6,764 nucleotides of DNA from positions 3,752 through 10,515 of the forward strand of contig DFXC01000059.1 of NCBI GenBank assembly GCA_002383105.1, in the 5' to 3' direction. The notes under the pieces are model-generated. The model made no database searches. It was not told where the DNA came from and worked only from the letters and a program-made list of their open reading frames with translations. Source of the stretch: Hyphomicrobiaceae bacterium UBA4118 (GTDB taxonomy: Bacteria > Pseudomonadota > Alphaproteobacteria > Rhizobiales > Methyloligellaceae). Made by a program: the position numbers and the translations under genes. Numbering within the stretch: the stretch's first letter is position 1; the number at the start of each line of letters is the position of its first letter. Shown piece by piece: positions 1 through 5,576 of the stretch.

Positions 1-84
1 GAGATTGTCCTTATCGCCTATGACTGCCCTGACGCCGCTGTAGTCGCCCGATATGCGAAGCCTGGTTTCGCTGAAGTCGGCCAT
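1..84 (-). CDS. 5' end of an unidentified protein, cut by the window edge
   Basis: An open frame starts at ATG 84-82 on the minus strand and runs to the edge for 28 codons, beginning MADFSETRLRISGDYSG. I do not recognise the family. Three things support it: an AGGTGG ribosome binding site at 91-96, 6 nt before the ATG; about three quarters of codons ending in G or C, as in its neighbours; and the same orientation as the four genes upstream. It lies 138 bp beyond the stop of the DUF459 gene, so it may be the last member of that run or have its own promoter. The N-terminus shows no signal peptide, so a cytoplasmic product is likely. The plus strand is also open here but has poorer third-position bias and no start. 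Confidence 0.5.
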   Translation of the reverse strand, partial: MADFSETRLRISGDYSGVRAVIGDKDNL

Positions 85-90
85 TCCATA

Positions 91-97
91 CCACCTT
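91..97 (-). promoter_or_regulatory. Ribosome binding site of the left-edge gene
   Basis: On the minus strand the sequence reads AAGGTGG, a good Shine-Dalgarno match, 6 nt before ATG 84-82. A second ATG at 89-87 is in another frame that stops after about 23 codons, and it lies too close to this site. The site therefore favours the ATG at 84. Confidence 0.45.
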
Positions 98-99
98 GG

Positions 100-114
100 C
101 CCCTCGCTGAGGGG
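100..114 (-). other. Hairpin next to the ribosome binding site
   Basis: CCCCTC and GAGGGG form a perfect 6-bp GC-rich stem around a 3-nt loop. The hairpin ends 2 nt before the AAGGTGG ribosome binding site of the left-edge gene. No U-run follows on the minus strand, so it does not look like a standard intrinsic terminator for the DUF459 gene upstream. It could limit ribosome access or protect the 5' end of the message; both are inference. Confidence 0.4.
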
Positions 115-141
115 ATATGGGCAGCCATTAAATCAATTCAA
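113..141 (-). promoter_or_regulatory. Weak candidate promoter for the left-edge gene
   Basis: On the minus strand TTGAAT (141-136) and ATATCC (118-113) are separated by 17 nt, resembling -35 and -10 elements of a housekeeping promoter. They lie in an AT-rich patch of an otherwise GC-rich gap. The -10 match is poor and overlaps the hairpin at 100-114, so this is only a candidate. Confidence 0.2.
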
Positions 142-222
142 GAAATGGAGCCTGTCTACCTGGCGCCCGCGGCGGAGTGGTCGAACCCTCGGGCTCCGGT
201 TACGCGAGCGCTCTTCTCCGAC

Positions 223-1581
223 TCAGCCCGGTGGCCAGGCGAAGTCGTCGGCTCTGCCCGCCTTGGGCTTGAGCGCCTCGCCCTTGATGAGAACCTTGTA
301 GTATGGCCGTTGCGAGAGCGGCAGCCGCGGCCTCGAGGAGGCGAGCGACAGATCGGTGAGCGAGGAGATCGTGGCGACGGCGGTCAGCCCATCGCCGAGC
401 TCGCTCGTGATCATCTCGGCCTCCGGCATCGCCGGGCCACCCGATTGCGGCGTGAGGCTCTGCGCCGCTTGCAGCGTCGAGTCGATCGCGGGCCTGACGA
501 CATTCACCTCTCCGACCGTGCTTTGCTGCATCGGGGGCGCTTGCTCGGAGGACGCCTGACCTGGCGCACCATCTGCCGGCTGGGCCGCGCCCGGCTGGTC
601 CGGGGTCGCAGAGGCTTGCGTGTCGGAGCCTGACGTATCGGATGCTGGCGTCTCGGAGGCTGGCGTGTCCGCCGACTGGGTCGGCTCGGGCGACTTCGCG
701 GGCACAACATCCCGGCCCATGACCTTAGCCTGCTCGTCCTCGTTGCCGGCAAGCGGAATGTTCCGCTCGTTCTTGGCGAGGGCCAGATCGCGGCGGAGCT
801 CCTTCTCCACGAAATGGGCGAGATTGAGATAGCCGCGCATGGTGAAATGGACGCCATCGTCGGCCCTGAGCCGCTTGACCTGTCCCGTCATGTCGGGACC
901 GTAGGCGCTGAACCGTCCTGCTTCGTCGGTAAAGCCGTTCCAGGTGTCGATGAACTTGGCGCCGTTGATGAAGGCCTTCTCGCGGAACACATCGTTCATC
1001 ATTTCGGCGTCAGTGCTTTGATCGGGGCTGCGCATGATAGGCAGGCCCACCCAGTAGACGGCCATGTTGGCGGCGCGAAGCTTCTTGATGAAGGCCTCTA
1101 CCCGCTGGCCATAAACCTCGCGCCAGCCGTCGCTGCCGACCTTCAGCCAATCCTTGCCGCTGCGGATCGCCTGATCGTCGTTGGCGCCGATCATGACAAC
1201 GGCGATGGGGTAGCTCTCCTCCTTGAGGATCTTGGCGAGCTCTTCGTTCCAGTCGTAAGAATCAGTGCGCACGAAGCCGGTCGACACCTTGGACCGCTGG
1301 ATGAATTCCAGGTTGGTGTCCTCCTGGAAGGCGCGATAAAGCCCCGACCACAATCCATCGCCGAGGGAATCGCCGAGCACGACGACGCGGTAGCGGTCGC
1401 CGGTCGGGAAGGGATTGATGTAGCTGCGCTGGACGGGGGGACTGCCCTGCTGCGCCAAAGCAGGCAAAGGCGCAAAGCACGACGCGAGGAGGGCGAGAAG
1501 CGCAGCGGTCGCTGCCGGCAGTCCGGCAAAGAGACCCGGCGCGGCTGAGCTCGACCGAAGGCAAGACGCATTACGAGACAT
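223..1581 (-). CDS. Exported SGNH-hydrolase-like protein, DUF459 family
   Basis: A 452-aa exported protein of the DUF459 branch of the SGNH/GDSL hydrolase fold, probably an esterase or deacylase of the periplasm or outer membrane. Residues 1-43 are a signal peptide ending ALA|QQ; an internal LASC at 32-35 could instead be a lipobox. The SGNH domain covers about 62-268. GDSLGDG carries the nucleophile Ser72, GAND (132-135) has the block III Asn134, and DDGVHF supplies Asp242 and His245, so the active site looks complete. Residues 294-354 are a Pro/Ser/Thr/Gln-rich linker with four pentapeptide repeats, and a conserved-looking tail follows, ending GRADDFAWPPG. The start at 1581 gives an intact signal peptide and has GGAAG at 1589-1585, only 3 nt away. 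It lies 91 bp after a lytic transglycosylase gene. The substrate is unknown; peptidoglycan or exopolysaccharide acyl groups are inference from context. Confidence 0.9.
   Translation of the reverse strand: MSRNASCLRSSSAAPGLFAGLPAATAALLALLASCFAPLPALAQQGSPPVQRSYINPFPTGDRYRVVVLGDSLGDGLWSGLYRAFQEDTNLEFIQRSKVSTGFVRTDSYDWNEELAKILKEESYPIAVVMIGANDDQAIRSGKDWLKVGSDGWREVYGQRVEAFIKKLRAANMAVYWVGLPIMRSPDQSTDAEMMNDVFREKAFINGAKFIDTWNGFTDEAGRFSAYGPDMTGQVKRLRADDGVHFTMRGYLNLAHFVEKELRRDLALAKNERNIPLAGNEDEQAKVMGRDVVPAKSPEPTQSADTPASETPASDTSGSDTQASATPDQPGAAQPADGAPGQASSEQAPPMQQSTVGEVNVVRPAIDSTLQAAQSLTPQSGGPAMPEAEMITSELGDGLTAVATISSLTDLSLASSRPRLPLSQRPYYKVLIKGEALKPKAGRADDFAWPPG
610..669 (-). repeat. Four tandem 15-bp repeats inside the DUF459 gene
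   Basis: Four units start at 610, 625, 640 and 655; on the plus strand they approximate GGAGGCTGGCGTGTC. They encode residues 305-324 as DTPAS, ETPAS, DTSGS and DTQAS. Being in frame, the repeat could change length without breaking the protein, which suits a flexible linker between the hydrolase domain and the C-terminal tail. Confidence 0.75.
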
Positions 1582-1589
1582 GATCTTCC

Positions 1590-1607
1590 GGACCCCTGGC
1601 TGGGTCC
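1590..1607 (-). other. Hairpin in the leader of the DUF459 gene
   Basis: GGACCC (1590-1595) pairs perfectly with GGGTCC (1602-1607) around a 6-nt loop. On the minus strand it directly precedes the GGAAG ribosome binding site of the DUF459 gene. No T-run follows, so a terminator for the upstream transglycosylase gene is unlikely. A role in translation or mRNA stability is possible but unproven. Confidence 0.4.
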
Positions 1608-1672
1608 CCCCTCAATTCGTCCCGGTCTGGGACAGTACTAGTCGTTTCCAGCCGAAAGGCCAAGACTCCTTC

Positions 1673-2896
1673 CTACCCCTCACTGCGCAACAGCTTAAGG
1701 ATGGTGAGACTTGGGAAGCCGTCCACCGGCATCCCCTTGGTGCGCTGATAAGCCTTCACGGCTTCGAGCGTCGCCGGTCCGATGACGCCGTCAGCATCGC
1801 CGGTCAACAGCCCGCGCGCGAGGAGGAGCTGCTGCAACTCGATGCGCTGATCGAGCGCCAGGTGGTTCTCGTCGGTCGGCCAGGGATGCACCAGCGGGCC
1901 CCCGCCTCTCAGCCGGTCGGAAAGATGCCCAACGGCAAGGGCATAGGACGTGGCGGTGTTGTAGTGGAGGATCGCGCGGAAATTGGTGAGCACGAGGAAG
2001 GAAGGCCCAGCGGCACCCGCCGGCGCGAACAGGCTCGCTTTATCGCTCGCACGCGCGAAGGCCTCGCCGTTCACCCGCACGATGCCGAGCTTCTGCCATT
2101 CGGCGACCGGCTTCACCGTGCTCTCGCTGACCCTCTTGGGATCGAAGCCTTTGGGCAGCGCGACCTCATAGCCCCAGGCCTCGCCGGCGCGCCAGCCGTG
2201 GACCTTGAGATAGCTCGCCGTCGAGGCGAGCGCATCGGGTATGTTGCCCCAAATGTCACGCTTGCCGTCGCCGTCCTGATCGACGGCAAAGGACGCGTAG
2301 GTGGTGGGAATGAATTGCGTATGGCCCATGGCGCCGGCCCATGAGCCGTTCATCGCCTCGAGCGTGACGTCGCCGTGCTGCAGGATCTTCAGCGCCATGA
2401 CGATCTGGGGCTTGGCGAACTTGGCCTTGGTGCCGGTGCAATAGAGCGTGCCGAGCGAGCGGATCACGTTCTTGTCGCCGGGCTGGGTGCCGTAGTTCGA
2501 CTCCACCCCCCAGATGGCGACGATGACATGCCGGTCGACGCCGTAGCGGGTCTCGAGCGAGCCGAGCAGCGCCTGGTAGTCGACCAGCTTCTGCTTCCCG
2601 GCCTCGATGCGCTTGTCGGAGACGACCCGATCCATGTATTCGCCGATCGGCTTCACATATTCGGGCTGGAAGTTGGCAGCCTCGACCACCTCCGGATCGT
2701 TGGTGAACCCTTGGAAGGCGTGATCGAAGGTGGCGCGCGTGACGCCGGCGCCCTTGGCGGCGGGCCACAGGCTCTCCACACAGGCCTGGGTCTTGTTGTC
2801 GTCGGCGGCGGCAGCAACTGCTGGAAGCGCCAAGACGAGCAAGGAAGCCGAGGTAGCACCGAGGATTAAGGACTTAGGATTTTGAGCGATTCGCAT
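1673..2896 (-). CDS. Lytic murein transglycosylase (MltB/GH103 family) with C-terminal peptidoglycan-binding domain
   Basis: A 407-aa periplasmic enzyme that cleaves the MurNAc-GlcNAc bond of peptidoglycan and leaves 1,6-anhydro-MurNAc ends. Residues 1-31 are a signal peptide ending AVAAAA with no lipobox, so unlike E. coli MltB it is not a lipoprotein. The catalytic domain covers about 37-330. Glu132 in AIWGVESNYG is the expected general acid/base, and GSWAGAMGHTQFIP (184-197) and DQDGDGKRDIW (206-216) are family signatures. A PG_binding_1 domain follows at about 347-403, with DADGVIGPATLEAVKAYQ. No Shine-Dalgarno is visible before ATG 2896, but an in-frame TAG at 2908-2906 rules out a longer ORF and a later start would cut the signal peptide. 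It lies 72 bp after a paralogous gene. Autolysin, division or secretion roles cannot be told apart from sequence. Confidence 0.93.
   Translation of the reverse strand: MRIAQNPKSLILGATSASLLVLALPAVAAAADDNKTQACVESLWPAAKGAGVTRATFDHAFQGFTNDPEVVEAANFQPEYVKPIGEYMDRVVSDKRIEAGKQKLVDYQALLGSLETRYGVDRHVIVAIWGVESNYGTQPGDKNVIRSLGTLYCTGTKAKFAKPQIVMALKILQHGDVTLEAMNGSWAGAMGHTQFIPTTYASFAVDQDGDGKRDIWGNIPDALASTASYLKVHGWRAGEAWGYEVALPKGFDPKRVSESTVKPVAEWQKLGIVRVNGEAFARASDKASLFAPAGAAGPSFLVLTNFRAILHYNTATSYALAVGHLSDRLRGGGPLVHPWPTDENHLALDQRIELQQLLLARGLLTGDADGVIGPATLEAVKAYQRTKGMPVDGFPSLTILKLLRSEG
2221..2530 (-). repeat. Diverged direct repeat, copy 1 (core of the 407-aa transglycosylase)
   Basis: This 310-bp stretch matches 3541-3850 at a constant offset of 1320 bp with no gap. 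By eye, 51 of the first 60 positions agree, and at least two 19-bp blocks are identical. It encodes the segment from the catalytic Glu to the GDGKRDIW region. It reflects gene duplication, not a mobile element. Confidence 0.75.
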
Positions 2897-2968
2897 GGGC
2901 GAAATCTAGCAAACCCCGAGGGCTAAACCTAGGCACGTAACAGCGACCTTTCGGCTCGCCCCTCGAGG

Positions 2969-4306
2969 CTATTGGGCCGCAGCGCTCGCTTCTTTGAGCA
3001 CGGTGTCAACAAGCGCTTGGCTTGGATAGCAGGTGAGCGGCAGGCCGAGCTTCTGCTCTTCGACGCCTATGGTCCTCCTGGTCTTGAAGCCGGCGAGCCC
3101 GTCCACCTTACCCACGTCATTGCCCCGCGCCACGAGCACCTCCTGGAAGCGCTGGATGCGGTCGCGGGGCAAGCGCTCGACCGGCTGCCAGGTGCCCACG
3201 AACGCGGCCGGAGCATTGGCGGCGATCATGTCGGCCACATGGCCCACGAAAATCGCGTAGACGTCGGAGTTGTTATAGAGCTTCAGCACCGAGAAATTGT
3301 TGGTGGCGAGGAAGGCCGGCCCCTTGAGCCCGGCAGGCAGGACGAGAAAGACGGAGTCCCCAAGCTTCTCCTCGGGGAAGGGGCGATCCTTCACCCGCGC
3401 CACGCCGAGCTTGACCCATTCGGCGATCGGGCGCGCGAGGTCTGGCCCCTGCAGGGTGCAATCGAACTTCTCCGGCAGCTTGACCTCATAGAACCAGGTC
3501 TGGGTTCCATCCCAGCCTTGGCTGTGCAGCGAGTTGCCGGTCGAGGCGAGCGCATCGGGGATCGTGCTCCAGATGTCGCGCTTGCCGTCGCCGTCGAAAT
3601 CGACGGCGTAGTTGTCGAAATCGGAGGGCAGGAACTGGGTATAGCCCATGGCACCCGCCCAGGAACTTCGCATGGTCGCCCGCGTGGCATGCCCCTCTTG
3701 CAGGATCTTCAGCGCCACGATGAGCTGTTTCCTGAACTCCTCGGGCCTGAGCCCCATGAAGCCTTGCGTGGCGATGGCCGAGAGCGCGTCGAAGGGCATG
3801 TCGAGGCTGCCGAAGCCCGTCTCCCTACCCCAGATGGCGACGATGATGCTCGCCGGGACTCCATATTGCTTCTGAATCGCTCCGAGCTCAGGACCGAACT
3901 GGCTCATCTTGCTGCGGCCGGTCGCCGCCAGGCTGCTGAGAGCCGCCTCTTTGAAATAACCGGCCGGGGGCTCGAACTCCGGCTGGCGGCTTGGCTTCAT
4001 CTGGTCGGCGAGCGCCTTGGGCAATGGCGGTCCATCAGGGGCTGCCGGGTTCGGGAAGACGAGATGGGGCAAGGACCAATCGAGCTTCAGCCCTTTGAGG
4101 TTGGCGTCGAAGGTGGCGCGCTTGATACCTGCGGCCTCCGCGTCGGGCCAAAGGGCGACAAGCCATTCGGCGAAGCCCTTCTCAACCGCCTGCTTATAGG
4201 CCGCCACCTCGTCGACTGCCGCTTGCCCGTGCCCGGGCAGAAGCACGGAAAGCGTGAAGACGGTGGCAAGACCGATCTGCCGAAGTGCGCGTCTTGGCAT
4301 GAGCAT
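2969..4306 (-). CDS. Lytic murein transglycosylase (MltB/GH103 family), paralogue with a proline-rich insert
   Basis: A 445-aa exported peptidoglycan-cleaving enzyme, paralogous to the 407-aa neighbour. Residues 1-29 form a signal peptide ending GQA|AV, again without a lipobox. After an N-terminal helix region (about 35-73) comes a proline-rich stretch (about 79-117) that the neighbour lacks. The catalytic core follows: Glu162 in AIWGRETGFG, SSWAGAMGYTQFLP (214-227) and DFDGDGKRDIW (236-246). The C-terminal region (about 380-437) aligns with a peptidoglycan-binding domain but is degenerate, with KVDGLAGFKTRRTIGVEEQ where the neighbour has DADGVIGPATLEAVKAYQ. The start at 4306 is favoured by AAGGGG at 4318-4313, 6 nt upstream; a second ATG lies 6 nt downstream at 4300. 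An interspersed palindrome abuts this ribosome binding site. galE ends 149 bp upstream. Altered substrate binding is inference. Confidence 0.93.
   Translation of the reverse strand: MLMPRRALRQIGLATVFTLSVLLPGHGQAAVDEVAAYKQAVEKGFAEWLVALWPDAEAAGIKRATFDANLKGLKLDWSLPHLVFPNPAAPDGPPLPKALADQMKPSRQPEFEPPAGYFKEAALSSLAATGRSKMSQFGPELGAIQKQYGVPASIIVAIWGRETGFGSLDMPFDALSAIATQGFMGLRPEEFRKQLIVALKILQEGHATRATMRSSWAGAMGYTQFLPSDFDNYAVDFDGDGKRDIWSTIPDALASTGNSLHSQGWDGTQTWFYEVKLPEKFDCTLQGPDLARPIAEWVKLGVARVKDRPFPEEKLGDSVFLVLPAGLKGPAFLATNNFSVLKLYNNSDVYAIFVGHVADMIAANAPAAFVGTWQPVERLPRDRIQRFQEVLVARGNDVGKVDGLAGFKTRRTIGVEEQKLGLPLTCYPSQALVDTVLKEASAAAQ
3541..3850 (-). repeat. Diverged direct repeat, copy 2 (core of the 445-aa transglycosylase)
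   Basis: Counterpart of 2221-2530 at a constant 1320-bp spacing. Identical blocks include TGCAGGATCTTCAGCGCCA (from 3699) and CCCCAGATGGCGACGATGA (from 3827). Recombination between the copies would delete 1320 bp and leave one in-frame hybrid transglycosylase. Confidence 0.75.
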
Positions 4307-4319
4307 GCGCTACCCCTTA

Positions 4320-4368
4320 GAGCATGATCCGGAAAGGTGAGAACCGGTTTTCCGAAAAGATCATGCTC
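4320..4368. repeat. Interspersed palindromic repeat of Rhizobiales type
   Basis: A 49-bp imperfect palindrome. The outer arms GAGCATGATC (4320-4329) and GATCATGCTC (4359-4368) are exact inverse complements. Inside, CGGAAA (4330-4335) can pair with TTTCCG (4349-4354), and the core holds self-complementary AACCGGTT (4342-4349). I recognise the general sequence as a short repeat found many times between genes in Rhizobiales chromosomes; that is recall, not a search. It fills the galE-transglycosylase gap and stops 1 nt before the AAGGGG ribosome binding site of the downstream gene. Confidence 0.75.
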
Positions 4369-4381
4369 AAACAAGAGCGAT

Positions 4382-4401
4382 CCAGGCGATTCGGCGCCTG
4401 G
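4382..4401. other. Stem-loop after galE
   Basis: CCAGGCG (4382-4388) pairs with CGCCTGG (4395-4401) around a 6-nt loop. It lies 55 bp past the galE stop and 13 bp from the 49-bp palindrome. It may be the second half of a two-part repeat or a processing or weak termination site for galE. The minus strand shows no clean U-run after the stem, so an intrinsic terminator is not well supported. Confidence 0.4.
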
Positions 4402-4455
4402 GACCCTGATTTTGGGGAGTGCTTTAAGGCGGCGCAAAGGCAAAATGGCGCGGAC

Positions 4456-5448
4456 TTACGAGGCGGCGCGGACTTCGGTCAGGCGCTTCTCCCAGGAAAG
4501 CGCATCCCCGACGATGGTGTCGAGGTCGTCGCGGCGGGGCTCCCAGCCGAGAACCTCGCGGATGCGCCCGGCACCCGCCACGAGCGCCGCGGGATCGCCC
4601 GCCCGGCGCGGGCCCGTATGCACGGCGAAATCGGAATTGGCCGCCCGCTTGACCGAGCCGATCACGTCGAGCACGGAGAAGCCCCGGCCATAGCCGCAAT
4701 TCAGCACCTCGCTCTCTCCGCCCGCCCTGAGATAGCGCAGTGCGTCGAGATGGGCGCGGGTCAAATCGCTGACATGGATATAGTCGCGGACGCAGGTGCC
4801 GTCGGGGGTCTGATAGTCGTTGCCGAACACTTCCAGATAGGGCCGCTGGCCGAGCGCCGCCTGCACCGCGACCTTAATGAGGTGGGTCGCGTGCGGGGTC
4901 GACTGGCCGCTTCTCCCTAAAGGATCGGCGCCGGCGACATTGAAATAGCGCAAGGCCACATAGCGCAATGGATGCGCGATCGCCGTATCGCGCAGCATGG
5001 TCTCGGTCATCAGCTTGGAGCTGCCGTAAGGCGAGATCGGCTCGAGCCGGGCCGTTTCGGTGACGGGGTTCACCTCCGGCATGCCGTAGACGGCGGCGGT
5101 CGAGGAGAAGATGAAATGCGGGACCTTGGTCTCCACCGCAACGGCGATCAGCGAGCGCGATTTGCAGGTGTTGTTGAGGTAGTAGCCGAGCGGATCGGCG
5201 ACCGACTCAGGCACCACGATGGAGCCTGCGAAATGGATGATGGCGTCGATGGGATTGCGCAGCAGGAGCCGGCGCACGAGGTTATGGTCGCCGATATCGC
5301 CCTCGACGAACCTCGCCTCGTCGGGCACCGCCCAGCGATGCCCGGTCGACAGATTGTCGAGAACGAGAACGTCCTCGCCGGCGCCAAGAAGCTCCAGCGC
5401 CATGTGGCTCCCGATGAAGCCAGCCCCACCCGTGACCAGAACGCCCAT
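4456..5448 (-). CDS. galE: UDP-glucose 4-epimerase
   Basis: A 330-aa cytoplasmic, NAD-dependent short-chain dehydrogenase/reductase that interconverts UDP-glucose and UDP-galactose. The Rossmann NAD site is TGGAGFIG (6-13), with DNLSTGH at 31-37 and GDI at 50-52. IHFAG (71-75) and SSTAAVYG (115-122) precede the catalytic YxxxK pair, Tyr141 and Lys145, with Thr117 as the usual partner. RYFNVAG (167-173) and a TPDGTCVRDYIHVSDL segment complete the GalE signatures. Length is normal for the family. The start is ATG 5448, supported by GAGAAGG at 5462-5456; an in-frame TTG at 5451 lies only 4 nt from that site. The position of E. coli Tyr299 aligns with Leu. galU starts divergently 128 bp away. It supplies galactose donors for surface polysaccharides and could be called exoB in rhizobial naming. 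Confidence 0.95.
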   Translation of the reverse strand: MGVLVTGGAGFIGSHMALELLGAGEDVLVLDNLSTGHRWAVPDEARFVEGDIGDHNLVRRLLLRNPIDAIIHFAGSIVVPESVADPLGYYLNNTCKSRSLIAVAVETKVPHFIFSSTAAVYGMPEVNPVTETARLEPISPYGSSKLMTETMLRDTAIAHPLRYVALRYFNVAGADPLGRSGQSTPHATHLIKVAVQAALGQRPYLEVFGNDYQTPDGTCVRDYIHVSDLTRAHLDALRYLRAGGESEVLNCGYGRGFSVLDVIGSVKRAANSDFAVHTGPRRAGDPAALVAGAGRIREVLGWEPRRDDLDTIVGDALSWEKRLTEVRAAS

Positions 5449-5455
5449 CAAGCAA

Positions 5456-5462
5456 CCTTCTC
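5456..5462 (-). promoter_or_regulatory. Ribosome binding site deciding the galE start
   Basis: On the minus strand GAGAAGG lies 7 nt before ATG 5448 and 4 nt before an in-frame TTG at 5451. The spacing and the stronger codon favour ATG. Confidence 0.6.
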
Positions 5463-5566
5463 GACAGCGATCGTTTGCAATTCGTCGCTTGCTATCGGAA
5501 AGAGGTTGAGGGACTTCTAACTTCGCGGCGAGGGACCCGCCCCGCCTGCCTGGTCTTAACCTTAAC

Positions 5567-5571
5567 GAGGA
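5567..5571 (+). promoter_or_regulatory. Ribosome binding site deciding the galU start
   Basis: GAGGA lies 5 nt before ATG 5577. The frame stays open upstream to an ATG at 5475, but that adds 34 residues with no family resemblance and runs into the galE leader. The site and the family's usual N-terminus both favour 5577. Confidence 0.65.
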
Positions 5572-5576
5572 TCCGC

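Larger units (their letters stand above)
5449..5576. promoter_or_regulatory. Divergent galE-galU intergenic region
   Basis: This 128-bp gap must carry control signals for galU and probably for galE, since the two start codons face away from each other. It contains an AT-richer part at about 5470-5520 and the two ribosome binding sites at its ends. No -35/-10 pair with good spacing convinces me on either strand. CTTAAC occurs just before the galU ribosome binding site as a short direct repeat (CTTAACCTTAACG, 5555-5567). Any shared promoter or operator is inferred from geometry alone. Confidence 0.4.

Noticed and set aside
160..235. A tRNA-like run on the minus strand (GGCTGAGTCGG resembling a D arm, GGGTTCGACC resembling a T arm)
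   Set aside because: The T stem does not pair, the anticodon loop lacks the expected T33, and no acceptor stem forms.
145..633. A plus-strand frame covering 1-222 and running into the DUF459 region
   Set aside because: It has weaker third-position bias than the minus-strand frame at 1-84, no ribosome binding site, and mostly overlaps the DUF459 gene.
814..1548. A 244-codon plus-strand frame opposite the DUF459 gene
   Set aside because: It overlaps the conserved hydrolase domain in antisense and shows no motif or ribosome binding site of its own.
1580..2344. A 254-codon plus-strand frame opposite the 407-aa transglycosylase
   Set aside because: Its sequence is an antisense image of the transglycosylase with no family resemblance.
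2897..2968. A terminator between the two transglycosylase genes
   Set aside because: Only a bulged short stem with a GAAA loop and a CCTCGAGG palindrome are visible, with no T-run.
2972..4327. A 451-codon open frame on the plus strand opposite the 445-aa transglycosylase
   Set aside because: It mirrors a gene with clear family motifs, has no recognisable domain of its own, and long antisense frames are expected from third-position GC bias.
4320..4368. The palindrome read as an insertion-sequence end or attachment site
   Set aside because: There is no transposase or integrase nearby, no second terminal repeat and no target duplication; a short interspersed repeat explains it better.
5475..5576. 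An upstream galU start at 5475
   Set aside because: The extra 34 residues do not resemble GalU proteins, and a good ribosome binding site precedes ATG 5577.
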